Shown here in pieces: positions 31,453-38,559 of a DNA stretch of 38,724 bases. The stretch is from DASVDE01 sp035558955 (lineage in GTDB: Bacteria; Actinomycetota; Thermoleophilia; Solirubrobacterales; 70-9). The DNA lies in contig DATMBX010000161.1 in NCBI GenBank assembly GCA_035558955.1, forward strand, positions 1-38,724, given 5' to 3'. The stretch's first letter is position 1. Each line of letters begins with the position of its first letter. The notes under the pieces are model-generated. The model worked only from the letters and a program-made list of their open reading frames with translations, was not told where the DNA came from and ran no database searches. The translations under genes and the position numbers were made by a program.

Positions 31453-31499
31453 TTCCGCTGCGACTTATCCCTGACATGCAGGGATAAGTCGCAGCGGAA
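31453..31499. repeat. 47-base palindromic repeat, copy 2 (bidirectional terminator)
   Basis: TTCCGCTGCGACTTATCCC (31453-31471) pairs perfectly over 19 bp with 31481-31499, loop TGACATGCA. Copy 1 is at 19232-19278. Here it sits between two convergent genes, 5 bases after the tsaC stop and 2 bases before the stop of the secreted protein gene, so it probably ends both transcripts. The two stem differences between copies are G-C to G-T and T-A to T-G, which keep the pairing. Confidence 0.85.
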
Positions 31500-31501
31500 G
31501 C

Positions 31502-32299
31502 TCAGCAGTGCTGGGGGCCGGGGCGGTAGGGGAGGCGGATGATTCGCGTCGAGCGGTTGTTGTGCTCGTTGGATTCGAAAAGCAGGTTCTCCGGGTCCAC
31601 TCGCATCACGAAGGTGAAGCAGCCACGCAGGCCGCTTACGTTGACCCACTGGCGGTCGTAGGTCGAGGGGTAGATGTCCGACCAGCCGACCGAGGTCCCT
31701 AGCCGTACCCGCTTGCGGCTCGGGTCCTGGCTGCAGGCGGGGTAAACGCGGCGCGGCGGAGAGCCCCGCATGTTGCTGGTGCGCTCCAGGTCGCGGAAGC
31801 AGTAGAAGACCTTCGGCCCCTTGCGCACGCGCGCCAGCGGCTGCCGCCCCTCGTCGAGCGACCAGATCTCCATGCTCAGCGGGTTGTGGACCTTCCAGTA
31901 GGAGCCCCCGTACTCATAGCCGACGCTGTAGAAGTGGAGCTGGGCCTCGGTGCGGAAGATGCCGACGCCACCGCCGACTCTGTAGATGGCCTGGTTGGCT
32001 CTCATCCAGTTGCGCTTGTAGCGCCGGCCTCGCAGCTCCATCGGGCCGCGCCCACGCGAGCGGATGTCGTTGCCCGCGTGCAGCAGAGCGCCGCCGCCGT
32101 AATACCCGCCCCCGCGCCGCTCCACGTACAGATCGGCGGCGGGGCCGACACGCAGGTCAGGACAGAGCAGTTCGGCAGCCCCCGGCCCCTCGCAGGGATT
32201 CTCAGCCCCCAGCGCAGGAGTCGGGAGGACGATCGCCGCAAGACATATACACGCGGAAATCAGCGAGAGACGGCCTTTCACCGGCCCCAGGCTATCCAT
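31502..32299 (-). CDS. Secreted lysyl oxidase-like protein with degenerate copper site
   Basis: 265 residues from ATG 32299. Residues 1-31 are a signal peptide (basic VKGR, hydrophobic core, PALG-AE cleavage), so it is exported. The mature part follows the lysyl oxidase (PF01186) plan: CPDLRVGPAADLYVE, LLHAGNDIRSRGRGPMELRG, YCFRD, YPACSQD, LGTSVGWSDIYPSTYDRQWVN and a C-terminal FVMRVDPENLLFESNEHNN. In enzymatic members a His cluster (HxHWHxH type) binds copper; here the region reads GGSYWKVHNPLSME and only His138 remains. It is thus probably a non-catalytic beta-sandwich, or uses another metal. It is divergent from glyA with 24 bases between start codons. Confidence 0.75.
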   Translation of the reverse strand: MDSLGPVKGRLSLISACICLAAIVLPTPALGAENPCEGPGAAELLCPDLRVGPAADLYVERRGGGYYGGGALLHAGNDIRSRGRGPMELRGRRYKRNWMRANQAIYRVGGGVGIFRTEAQLHFYSVGYEYGGSYWKVHNPLSMEIWSLDEGRQPLARVRKGPKVFYCFRDLERTSNMRGSPPRRVYPACSQDPSRKRVRLGTSVGWSDIYPSTYDRQWVNVSGLRGCFTFVMRVDPENLLFESNEHNNRSTRIIRLPYRPGPQHC

Positions 32300-32308
32300 G
32301 TCCGTTGC

Positions 32309-32314
32309 TATGGT
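32309..32314 (+). promoter_or_regulatory. Candidate -10 box of glyA in a 24-base divergent gap
   Basis: TATGGT lies 9 bases before the glyA GTG. The start of the divergent secreted-protein gene (32299) is so close that both -35 regions must lie within the opposite coding sequence. No clear -10 was found for the minus-strand gene. Confidence 0.35.
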
Positions 32315-32323
32315 CGCTCGCTC

Positions 32324-33604
32324 GTGGCGGACCTTCCCGAAAACTTCCAAACCGCTCCTCTGGCGGACGTCGATCCCGAGATCGCCGCGGTCCTCGACGC
32401 GGAATTGCGGCGCCAGCAGGGGACGCTGGAGATGATCGCCTCGGAGAACTTCGTGCCGCCAGCAGTGCTCGAGGCGGTCGGTTCGGTGCTGACCAACAAG
32501 TACGCCGAGGGCTACCCCGGCCGCCGCTACTACGGTGGCTGCGAGGAGGTCGACGTCGCCGAGCAACTCGCGATCGACCGCGCCAAGTCCCTGTTCGGCG
32601 CCGAGCACGCCAACGTCCAGGCCCACGCCGGCGCCCAGGCCAACAACGCCGCCTACATGGCACTGCTCGAGCCGGGCGACACGATCATGGGAATGGCGCT
32701 GGACCACGGCGGTCACCTCACCCACGGGATGAAGCTGAACGTCAGCGGCAAGCTCTACGAAATCGTCGCCTACCACGTCAGCCGCGAGGACCTGCGGGTC
32801 GACATGGAGGAGATCGAACGGCTCGCCCACGAGCACAAGCCGAAGCTGATCGTCGCCGGCTGGTCCGCCTACCCGCGACAGCTCGACTTCCCCGCCTTCC
32901 GCGCGATCGCCGACTCGGTCGGCGCCAAGCTGATGGTCGACATGGCCCACTTCGCCGGCCTCGTCGCCGCCGGTGAGCATCCCAACCCGGTCGAGCATGC
33001 CGACGTGGTCACGACGACGATCCACAAGACGCTCTGCGGGCCGCGCAGCGGCATGATCCTCAGCCGCGAGGAGTACGCGAGAGCGATCGACAGAGCGGTC
33101 TTCCCCGGCCAGCAGGGCGGGCCGCTGATGCACACGATCGCCGCCAAGGCGGTGGCCTTGAGGATCGCCGCCACCGAGCAGTTTCGCGAGCGCCAGCGCC
33201 GGACGATCGCCAACGCGCAGGCGCTCGCCGCGGGCCTGCAGGCGGGCGGCGTCCCGGTCCTCACCGGCGGCACCGACGTCCACCTCGTGCTCGTGGACCT
33301 GACGCCGACCGGAGTCTTCGGCAAGGAGGCGGAGCTGCGCCTGGAGGAGGTCGGGATCACCCTCAACCGCAACGCGATCCCCTTCGACGAGCGGCCGCCG
33401 ATGAACCCCTCCGGCCTGCGCATCGGAACCCCGGCACTGACCACTCGCGGCTTCGTCGAGGACGACATGGTCGAGATTGCCTCTGTGATCTCCACCGCCC
33501 TCAGCGGCGACTTCGAAGCAGAGAAGCTTCCCCTCATGGAGCGCACCAAGGCGCTGATGGAGCGCTACCCCCTGTACGCGGATCTTGCACACGCTGTGGC
33601 GTAA
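32324..33604 (+). CDS. glyA: Serine hydroxymethyltransferase
   Basis: 426 residues from GTG 32324 (VADLPENFQTAPL...), the usual SHMT length; the frame is open upstream but that part is antisense to the secreted protein. PLP enzyme that converts serine and tetrahydrofolate to glycine and methylene-THF. Motifs: QQGTLEMIASENFVPPAV, the TNKYAEGYPGRRYYGG block, VDMAHFAGLVAAG, and TTTIHKTLCGPRSG with the PLP lysine. C-terminal GLRIGTPALTTRG is standard. One variation: the active-site segment reads HKTLCGPR, close to the common HKTLRGPR. A structured inverted repeat starts immediately after the TAA. Confidence 0.97.
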   Translation: MADLPENFQTAPLADVDPEIAAVLDAELRRQQGTLEMIASENFVPPAVLEAVGSVLTNKYAEGYPGRRYYGGCEEVDVAEQLAIDRAKSLFGAEHANVQAHAGAQANNAAYMALLEPGDTIMGMALDHGGHLTHGMKLNVSGKLYEIVAYHVSREDLRVDMEEIERLAHEHKPKLIVAGWSAYPRQLDFPAFRAIADSVGAKLMVDMAHFAGLVAAGEHPNPVEHADVVTTTIHKTLCGPRSGMILSREEYARAIDRAVFPGQQGGPLMHTIAAKAVALRIAATEQFRERQRRTIANAQALAAGLQAGGVPVLTGGTDVHLVLVDLTPTGVFGKEAELRLEEVGITLNRNAIPFDERPPMNPSGLRIGTPALTTRGFVEDDMVEIASVISTALSGDFEAEKLPLMERTKALMERYPLYADLAHAVA

Positions 33605-33715
33605 GACCCATCCCGGTAGGGGTGGAGCGTCTTGTACTTTTTCTGCGGCGACGCTCGCGGACGGCCGACAACCGTCTTCAGAAAAAGTTAAGTGGAACCC
33701 CTGCCGGGATGGGTC
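33605..33715 (+). repeat. 111-base nested inverted repeat (candidate structured RNA)
   Basis: Outer arms GACCCATCCCGGTAGGGGT (33605-33623) and 33697-33715 pair in 18 of 19 positions, the exception being a T-G pair. Inside, ACTTTTTCTG (33636-33645) pairs exactly with CAGAAAAAGT (33679-33688), with CTT/AAG just outside. The enclosed 33 bases hold two small hairpins, GCGA-CGC-TCGC (33648-33658) and ACGG-N7-CCGT (33661-33675). The element begins at the first base after the glyA stop and ends 9 bases before the next start. No flanking target duplication is seen. Confidence 0.7.
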
Positions 33716-33724
33716 CTCGAAGAC

Positions 33725-34729
33725 ATGAAGATTTGGGTCGACATGAGCGCGCCGGCGCATGTGCTGGTCCTGCGCCCGATCATCGAGCGGTTGCGCGCGC
33801 AGGGCCACAAGGTCGAGGTCACCTCGCGCGACTACGCCCAGACCCAGGCCCTACTCGACCTGCACGGGATGGAGCACACTCCGATCGGCCGCCACGGCGG
33901 CGCCTCGCGCCTGCGCAAGGCATACCGGCTCGGCGCCCGCACGGGGGCGATGATCGGCTTCGGTCGCGGCCGCTCCTTCGACCTCGCCCTCGCCCACGGC
34001 TCGAACGACCTCGCGATCGCCGCCCGCGCGCTCGGCATCCCTGAGGCGAACATGCACGACTACGAGTTCGCCGTCACCCAGCACCGCATCGGCTGCCGCC
34101 TCGCCAAGCGGGTCATGTTCCCCGACTCGGTGCCGCCCGAGCGGCTGCGTCGCTTCGGGGTCGGGCCCGAGAAGCTCTTCCCCTATCCGGGGCTCAAGGA
34201 GGAGTACTACCTCTACGACTTCGAGCCGGACGCCGAGGCGCTGAGCCGGCTCTCGGTCGACACCTCGCGGGTCGTCGTCGTCGTCCGACCGCCGCCCGAC
34301 GTCTCGCTTTACCACCGCAAGTCGAACCCCCTCTTCCCGAAGGTCCTCGCCCGGCTCGGCCAGGACAGCGACGTGCACGCAGTCGTCCTGCCGCGCACCC
34401 AGGAGCAGCGCGAGCTGGTCGAGAGCCTGCGACTGCCGTCTCTGATCGTGCCGTCCGGCGCCGTCGAGGCGCAAAGCCTGGTGGCGCTGGCCGACCTGGT
34501 CGTCTCCGCCGGGGGGACGATGAATCGCGAAGCGGCGGCGCTCGGCACGCCCGTCTACACGACTTACGGCGGCCGCCTCGGCGGCGTCGACGAAGCGCTG
34601 ATCCGCTCCGGGCGGCTGCGGCCGCTGACCGACCCGCGCGCCCTGCAGCTGCAGAAGCGGGCGGGAAGCGCGACCCCGACGCGGCGCGACCCGGGGCTGC
34701 TGGTCGAAACGATCCTGGGCACGGTCTAG
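33725..34729 (+). CDS. DUF354 family glycosyltransferase-like protein
   Basis: 334 residues from ATG 33725 (an upstream GTG at 33692 lies in the structured element). The start MKIWVDMSAPAHVLVLRPII, the ALAHGSNDLAIAARALGIP block, and FPYPGLKEEYYLYDFEPD are the conserved parts of DUF354, a GT-B-like family found in surface polysaccharide clusters of archaea and bacteria. The C-terminal LADLVVSAGGTMNREAAALGTP resembles the nucleotide-sugar site of MurG/UDP-GlcNAc epimerase-type folds. No signal peptide or helix. Its TAG stop is the first part of a TAGCCT -10 box for the next gene. Sugar specificity unknown. Confidence 0.85.
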   Translation: MKIWVDMSAPAHVLVLRPIIERLRAQGHKVEVTSRDYAQTQALLDLHGMEHTPIGRHGGASRLRKAYRLGARTGAMIGFGRGRSFDLALAHGSNDLAIAARALGIPEANMHDYEFAVTQHRIGCRLAKRVMFPDSVPPERLRRFGVGPEKLFPYPGLKEEYYLYDFEPDAEALSRLSVDTSRVVVVVRPPPDVSLYHRKSNPLFPKVLARLGQDSDVHAVVLPRTQEQRELVESLRLPSLIVPSGAVEAQSLVALADLVVSAGGTMNREAAALGTPVYTTYGGRLGGVDEALIRSGRLRPLTDPRALQLQKRAGSATPTRRDPGLLVETILGTV

Positions 34730-34732
34730 CCT
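34727..34732 (+). promoter_or_regulatory. Leaderless -10 box overlapping a stop codon
   Basis: TAGCCT starts with the stop of the DUF354 gene and lies 7 bases before the ATG at 34740, the same layout as 12377-12382. Confidence 0.5.
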
Positions 34733-34739
34733 CCTCTCC

Positions 34740-35414
34740 ATGTCCGAGCAGCTCGACGCCGGACTCGAGGAGCTGATCGCGCTCGCCGCAGACGGAGAGT
34801 CCCGGCCGATAGACGTGGCGCTGCGCGCCCTGGACATGCTCATCTCCGCCTCGATCCTGATTCTGCTCTCCCCGGTGCTGGCGATCACGGCCGCCGCCAT
34901 CGCCGTCGATTCCGGTCGCCCGGTCCTCTACAGAGGCGCTCGGGTGGGCCGCGCCGGCCGGTCCTTCTGGATGTACAAGTTCCGCACCCTGAAGCCCGAC
35001 GCCGAGGACCGGCTCGGGCCCTATCTGGGCGAGGAGCTCTCGCGTCGGACCGAGGACGAGGTGACGTGGGTGGGTCGCCTGCTGCGCCCCACCCACCTCG
35101 ACGAGGTACCGCAGCTCTGGAACGTCCTGCGGGGGGACATGGCGATCGTCGGCCCGCGCCCGATCCGACCCGCCTTCTTCGCCGCGCTCAGCGAGGAGAT
35201 TCCCCAGTACTGGCAGCGGCTCGTCGTCCGCCCGGGGGTCACCGGCTTCGCGCAGACCCGGGTGACGAGGGAGGAGACCTGGGCCGACAAGCTGGCCCAC
35301 GACATGGAGTACATCGCGGACCGCTCTGTTGGGCTCTACTTCAGCGTTCTGCTGGCGACCGTCGCCAAGGTGCTCGGACGCGGCCCCGCGGCGGGCCGGG
35401 ACGCCGGGCGCTGA
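34740..35414 (+). CDS. Polyprenyl-phosphate sugar-1-phosphate transferase (monotopic PGT)
   Basis: 224 residues. Bacterial sugar transferase family (WcaJ/WbaP/PglC type), which starts glycan assembly by moving a sugar-1-phosphate onto undecaprenyl phosphate. One hydrophobic re-entrant helix (MLISASILILLSPVLAITAA, about 33-52) is followed by the family core: YRGARVGRAGRSFWMYKFRT, LLRPTHLDEVPQLWNVLRGDM and IVGPRPIRPAF, then PGVTGFAQ. The Asp-Glu pair in THLDEVPQ is the catalytic dyad. Length matches the short PglC-like forms with no extra N-terminal membrane bundle. It forms a glycan block with DUF354, AsnB and the WecA-like gene. Confidence 0.94.
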   Translation: MSEQLDAGLEELIALAADGESRPIDVALRALDMLISASILILLSPVLAITAAAIAVDSGRPVLYRGARVGRAGRSFWMYKFRTLKPDAEDRLGPYLGEELSRRTEDEVTWVGRLLRPTHLDEVPQLWNVLRGDMAIVGPRPIRPAFFAALSEEIPQYWQRLVVRPGVTGFAQTRVTREETWADKLAHDMEYIADRSVGLYFSVLLATVAKVLGRGPAAGRDAGR

Positions 35415-35431
35415 GGGTCGCCCCCGGCTGA

Positions 35432-35437
35432 CAGACT
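35432..35437 (+). promoter_or_regulatory. Candidate leaderless -10 box of the asparagine synthetase-like gene
   Basis: CAGACT lies 7 bases before the ATG at 35445; it differs from TAGACT in the first base. No ribosome-binding site is present in the gap. Confidence 0.35.
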
Positions 35438-35444
35438 GAGCGCC

Positions 35445-37310
35445 ATGTGCGGCATCTGTGGGATGGTCGCGCCCGAGCGGGGCGCGGCCCCGGACCTGGA
35501 CGCGGTGGCGAGGATGAGTCGCCGCCTCATCCACCGCGGCCCGGACAACGAAGGGATCTTTCGCGGGGACCGGGTCGCGCTCGCCTCCCGGCGTCTCTCG
35601 ATCATCGACCTCGAGGGCGGCGCCCAGCCGATCTCCAACGAGGACGGCAGCGTGACCGTTGTCCAGAACGGCGAGATCTACAACTACAGGGAGCTGCGCC
35701 GCGAGCTGGAGCGCGGGGGGCACCGCTTCGCCACCGCTTCGGACACCGAAGTGCTGGTTCATCTCTACGAGGAGCACGGCGACGGGTTCGTGGAGCGGCT
35801 GCGCGGAATGTTCGCGGTGGCGCTGTGGGACTCGCGCGCCTCCCGCCTCCTCCTGGCGCGCGATCGCTTCGGGATCAAGCCGCTCTATTACCGGGTCGCG
35901 GAGGGAACGCTCTCCTTCGCCTCGGAGCTGAAGGCGATGCTCGAGCAACCCGGCTTCTCCCGCGAGATCGACCCCCGGGCGATGGCCTCCTACCTCGCCT
36001 TCAATTCGATCCCGGCCCCGTTGACGATCTTCTCCGAGGCCCGCAAGCTTCCCGCCGGGACGGTGCTCTGCTGGCGGGACGGCGCGATCGAGCAGACCCG
36101 CTACGCGCGGCCCCGGCCCGTCGCGGCCGATCGGGCCCAAACCGGCCCGCCGGCCGAGCTCGCCGCCGAGCTCCGCGAGGTGCTGCGGGACTCGGTTCGC
36201 GCCCACCTCGTCGCCGACGTCCCGGTCGGGGTGCTGCTCTCCGGCGGGGTCGACTCCGCCGGCCTCGCGGCGCTCGCCGCGAGCGAGGGCGGAGAGCCGG
36301 TGAGGACCTTCTCGATCGGCTTCGAGGAATCGAGCTTCGACGAGCTGTCCAGGGCGCGCCTGGTCGCGGAGCGCTACCGGACCGACCACCACGAGCTGGT
36401 CCTGCGCCCGGACGCGGTCGACCTGCTGCCGCGGCTTGTCGAGGCCTTCGACGAGCCCTTCGGCGACTCCTCGGCTCTGCCCACCTATCTCGTCTCCCAG
36501 CTCGCCGCGGGCGAGGTCAAGGTCGCGCTCTCGGGAGAGGGGGGCGACGAGCTGTTCGGCGGCTACTACACCTACGTCGCGGACCTGCTCGCCCCGCGCC
36601 TGGGGCGGATCGCGGCACTCGCCGCGCCGCTGATCGAGGCTCTGCCCAGCTCAGACGGAAAGGCCAGCTTCGATTACAAGGCGAAGCGCTTCGCCCGCGC
36701 CGCGCACCTGCCCCCGCTGGAGCGCCACCACGCCTGGAAGGAGATCTTCTCGACGGAGGCCCGGGCCTCGCTGCTGGGCGCCGGAGATCCGGGCTGGGAC
36801 CCGGTCGACCTCTACCGCGAGCGCTACGCGGAGACCGCCGGCGCCGAGCCGCTCGCCCGCCTGCAGGACGTAGACCTCGGCATCTATCTGGCCGACGACC
36901 TGCTGGTGAAGACCGATCGCTCCAGCATGGCCCACTCGCTGGAACTGCGCGTCCCCTTTCTCGACGAGCGGGTCGCCGAGTTCGCGCTCGGCCTCGCCAC
37001 CCCGCTCAAGGTGCGCGGCTTCGCCAAGAAGCGGCTGCTGCGCCGCGCCCTCGCCCCGCTGCTGCCGAAGGAGATCCTGCGCGGCCCCAAGCAGGGGTTC
37101 TCGATCCCTCTCGCCGCCTGGCTGCGGGGGCCGTTGGAGCCGTTCGCCCGTGAGGTGCTCTCGCCGGCGACGCTGGCTCGCCAGGGATGCCTCGACCCGG
37201 CGGCGGTGACGCCGCTGCTCGACCGCCACTGCGCTGGGCGGGAGGACCTCAGCCGCCAGCTCTGGGGGTTGATGGCCTTCACACTGTGGTTCGATCGCTA
37301 TGCCGTCTAG
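35445..37310 (+). CDS. asnB: Glutamine-dependent asparagine synthetase-like amidotransferase
   Basis: 621 residues. Class II glutaminase domain first: Cys2 nucleophile in MCGICG, IHRGPDNEG, then NGEIYNY and SDTEVLVHLYEEHG. The synthetase domain (about 220-620) has the PP-loop SGGVDSAG and SGEGGDELFGGYY. All catalytic residues are present. In a sugar-transferase cluster such proteins often amidate a uronic acid or another glycan carboxylate rather than make free asparagine; either is possible here. ATG is immediately followed by TGC so the start is certain. The end overlaps the WecA-like gene by 11 bases. Confidence 0.93.
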   Translation: MCGICGMVAPERGAAPDLDAVARMSRRLIHRGPDNEGIFRGDRVALASRRLSIIDLEGGAQPISNEDGSVTVVQNGEIYNYRELRRELERGGHRFATASDTEVLVHLYEEHGDGFVERLRGMFAVALWDSRASRLLLARDRFGIKPLYYRVAEGTLSFASELKAMLEQPGFSREIDPRAMASYLAFNSIPAPLTIFSEARKLPAGTVLCWRDGAIEQTRYARPRPVAADRAQTGPPAELAAELREVLRDSVRAHLVADVPVGVLLSGGVDSAGLAALAASEGGEPVRTFSIGFEESSFDELSRARLVAERYRTDHHELVLRPDAVDLLPRLVEAFDEPFGDSSALPTYLVSQLAAGEVKVALSGEGGDELFGGYYTYVADLLAPRLGRIAALAAPLIEALPSSDGKASFDYKAKRFARAAHLPPLERHHAWKEIFSTEARASLLGAGDPGWDPVDLYRERYAETAGAEPLARLQDVDLGIYLADDLLVKTDRSSMAHSLELRVPFLDERVAEFALGLATPLKVRGFAKKRLLRRALAPLLPKEILRGPKQGFSIPLAAWLRGPLEPFAREVLSPATLARQGCLDPAAVTPLLDRHCAGREDLSRQLWGLMAFTLWFDRYAV

Positions 37311-38463
37311 CCTCGACGCGCTCCTCGCCTTCCTCCTCGCGGGGGTCGTGGCGCTGCTCGGAGTTCCGCTGACCGACCGCCTCGCCCGCCGGATCGGGGC
37401 GATCGACCTGCCGAACGAGCGCTCGCTGCACGAGGCGCCGACGCCGAAGCTCGGCGGCCTGGCGATTCTCGCCGCGGTGCTCGCGGCGGGGCTGGTCTGG
37501 CTCCCCTGGGACGCCGAGACCCGCTCGATCCTGGCCGGCGCGGTGCTGATCGCCGTCGTCGGCCTCCTCGACGACGTCTACGAGCTGGGGGCGGCGCCGA
37601 AGCTGCTCGGCCAGACCGCCGCCGTGATCGTCCCGGTCTCGGCCGGGGTCACGGTCGAGAGCTTCACCTTCCCCTTCCTCGGCGCCCTCGACCCCGCTTC
37701 GGTCGACCTCATCGGGCTCCCCTGGGGCGGCGCCGTCGACCTCGGCGACCTCGGCACCGTGATCGGCATCGTCGCCGTGATCAACGTGATCAACCTGATC
37801 GACGGCGTCGACGGCCTGGCCGCGGGCGTCTGCCTGATCTCCGGGCTGGCGCTGGCGGCGATCGCGCTCTCGCTGGACCGCAACGCGGCCGGTGTGCTGG
37901 CCGCTCTCACGGCCGGGGCGTCGCTTGGCTTCCTGCGCCACGGCTTCCCGCCGGCGACCACGTTCATGGGGGACACGGGTTCCAACCTGCTCGGCTTCCT
38001 GCTCGGCGTCGTCGCGGTCCAGGGAGCGCTGAAGACGAACGCCGTGATCGCCCTCTTCCTGCCGCTGATCGTCCTCGCGGTGCCGATCCTCGACACCGGC
38101 TTCGTCGTCGCCAAGCGGGTCAAATACGGCCGGCCGATCTACCGCGCCGACCGCTGGCACTTCCACCACCGGATGGCCAATATCGGCTTCTCCCAGCGCC
38201 GCATCATCGCCTACCTGTACGCCTGGACCCTGGTGATGGCCGGGCTGGCGCTGGCGCTGCGCTTCGTCCCCTACAGCGACGACCACGGCCATTTCGACGC
38301 CCTCTGGACCGCGGTGATCGCCTTCTGCGGGCTGCTCGCGCTAGCTTCGAGCGTCTATCTGATCTACGTCCTGGAGATCCTCAAGCTGCGCCGGGGGCGG
38401 CTCAATCCCGAAACCGGGGAGTTCGAGGCGATCGAGCTGGGGGACCCGAGTCTGGGGGGGTAG
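37300..38463 (+). CDS. WecA/TagO/MraY-family undecaprenyl-phosphate sugar-1-phosphate transferase
   Basis: 387 residues, about ten membrane helices. Polytopic enzyme that adds GlcNAc-1-phosphate (or a related sugar) to undecaprenyl phosphate at the cytoplasmic face. Motifs: PTPKLGG near the start, VVGLLDDVYELG with the Mg-binding Asp pair, NVINLIDGVDGLAAG, TFMGDTGSNLLGF and the HFHHRM loop typical of WecA/TagO rather than MraY. In mycobacteria wecA lies between sua5 and atpI-atpB, so this is likely the same locus. Its presence beside a monotopic transferase gives the window two different initiating enzymes. The cytoplasmic tail (RRGRLNPETGEFEAIELGD) is long. Confidence 0.95.
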   Translation: MPSSLDALLAFLLAGVVALLGVPLTDRLARRIGAIDLPNERSLHEAPTPKLGGLAILAAVLAAGLVWLPWDAETRSILAGAVLIAVVGLLDDVYELGAAPKLLGQTAAVIVPVSAGVTVESFTFPFLGALDPASVDLIGLPWGGAVDLGDLGTVIGIVAVINVINLIDGVDGLAAGVCLISGLALAAIALSLDRNAAGVLAALTAGASLGFLRHGFPPATTFMGDTGSNLLGFLLGVVAVQGALKTNAVIALFLPLIVLAVPILDTGFVVAKRVKYGRPIYRADRWHFHHRMANIGFSQRRIIAYLYAWTLVMAGLALALRFVPYSDDHGHFDALWTAVIAFCGLLALASSVYLIYVLEILKLRRGRLNPETGEFEAIELGDPSLGG

Positions 38464-38514
38464 TGGCAAGGGGCACGAACTGGCTCTACAACGCGGTTCC
38501 GGGGGCCTTTCGGA

Positions 38515-38559
38515 TATAGTCGCCCATCCGCCCGCTCGGCCCCGAGCTGGGCGGATTTT
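38515..38559 (+). promoter_or_regulatory. TATAGT promoter followed at once by a terminator-like hairpin
   Basis: TATAGT (38515-38520) is a perfect -10. About six bases on, ATCCGCCC (38526-38533) pairs with GGGCGGAT (38549-38556) and GCTCG with CGAGC inside, then TTTT. The last T-run runs into the ATG at 38560. The hairpin can end the wecA-like transcript, and would also begin the new one, so it may act as an attenuator. Confidence 0.6.

Noticed and set aside
33605..33715. The nested inverted repeat as a MITE
   Set aside because: Terminal repeats are good, but no target-site duplication is visible and no second copy occurs in the window; kept as an open structure instead.
33692..33724. GTG at 33692 as the start of the DUF354 protein
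   Set aside because: It would translate the right arm of the inverted repeat; the conserved N-terminus begins at ATG 33725.
31502..33808. A 768-codon open frame on the minus strand opposite glyA
   Set aside because: Only its last 265 codons (from 32299) are a real gene with a signal peptide; the rest is the Arg/Asp/Val-rich shadow of glyA in high-GC DNA.
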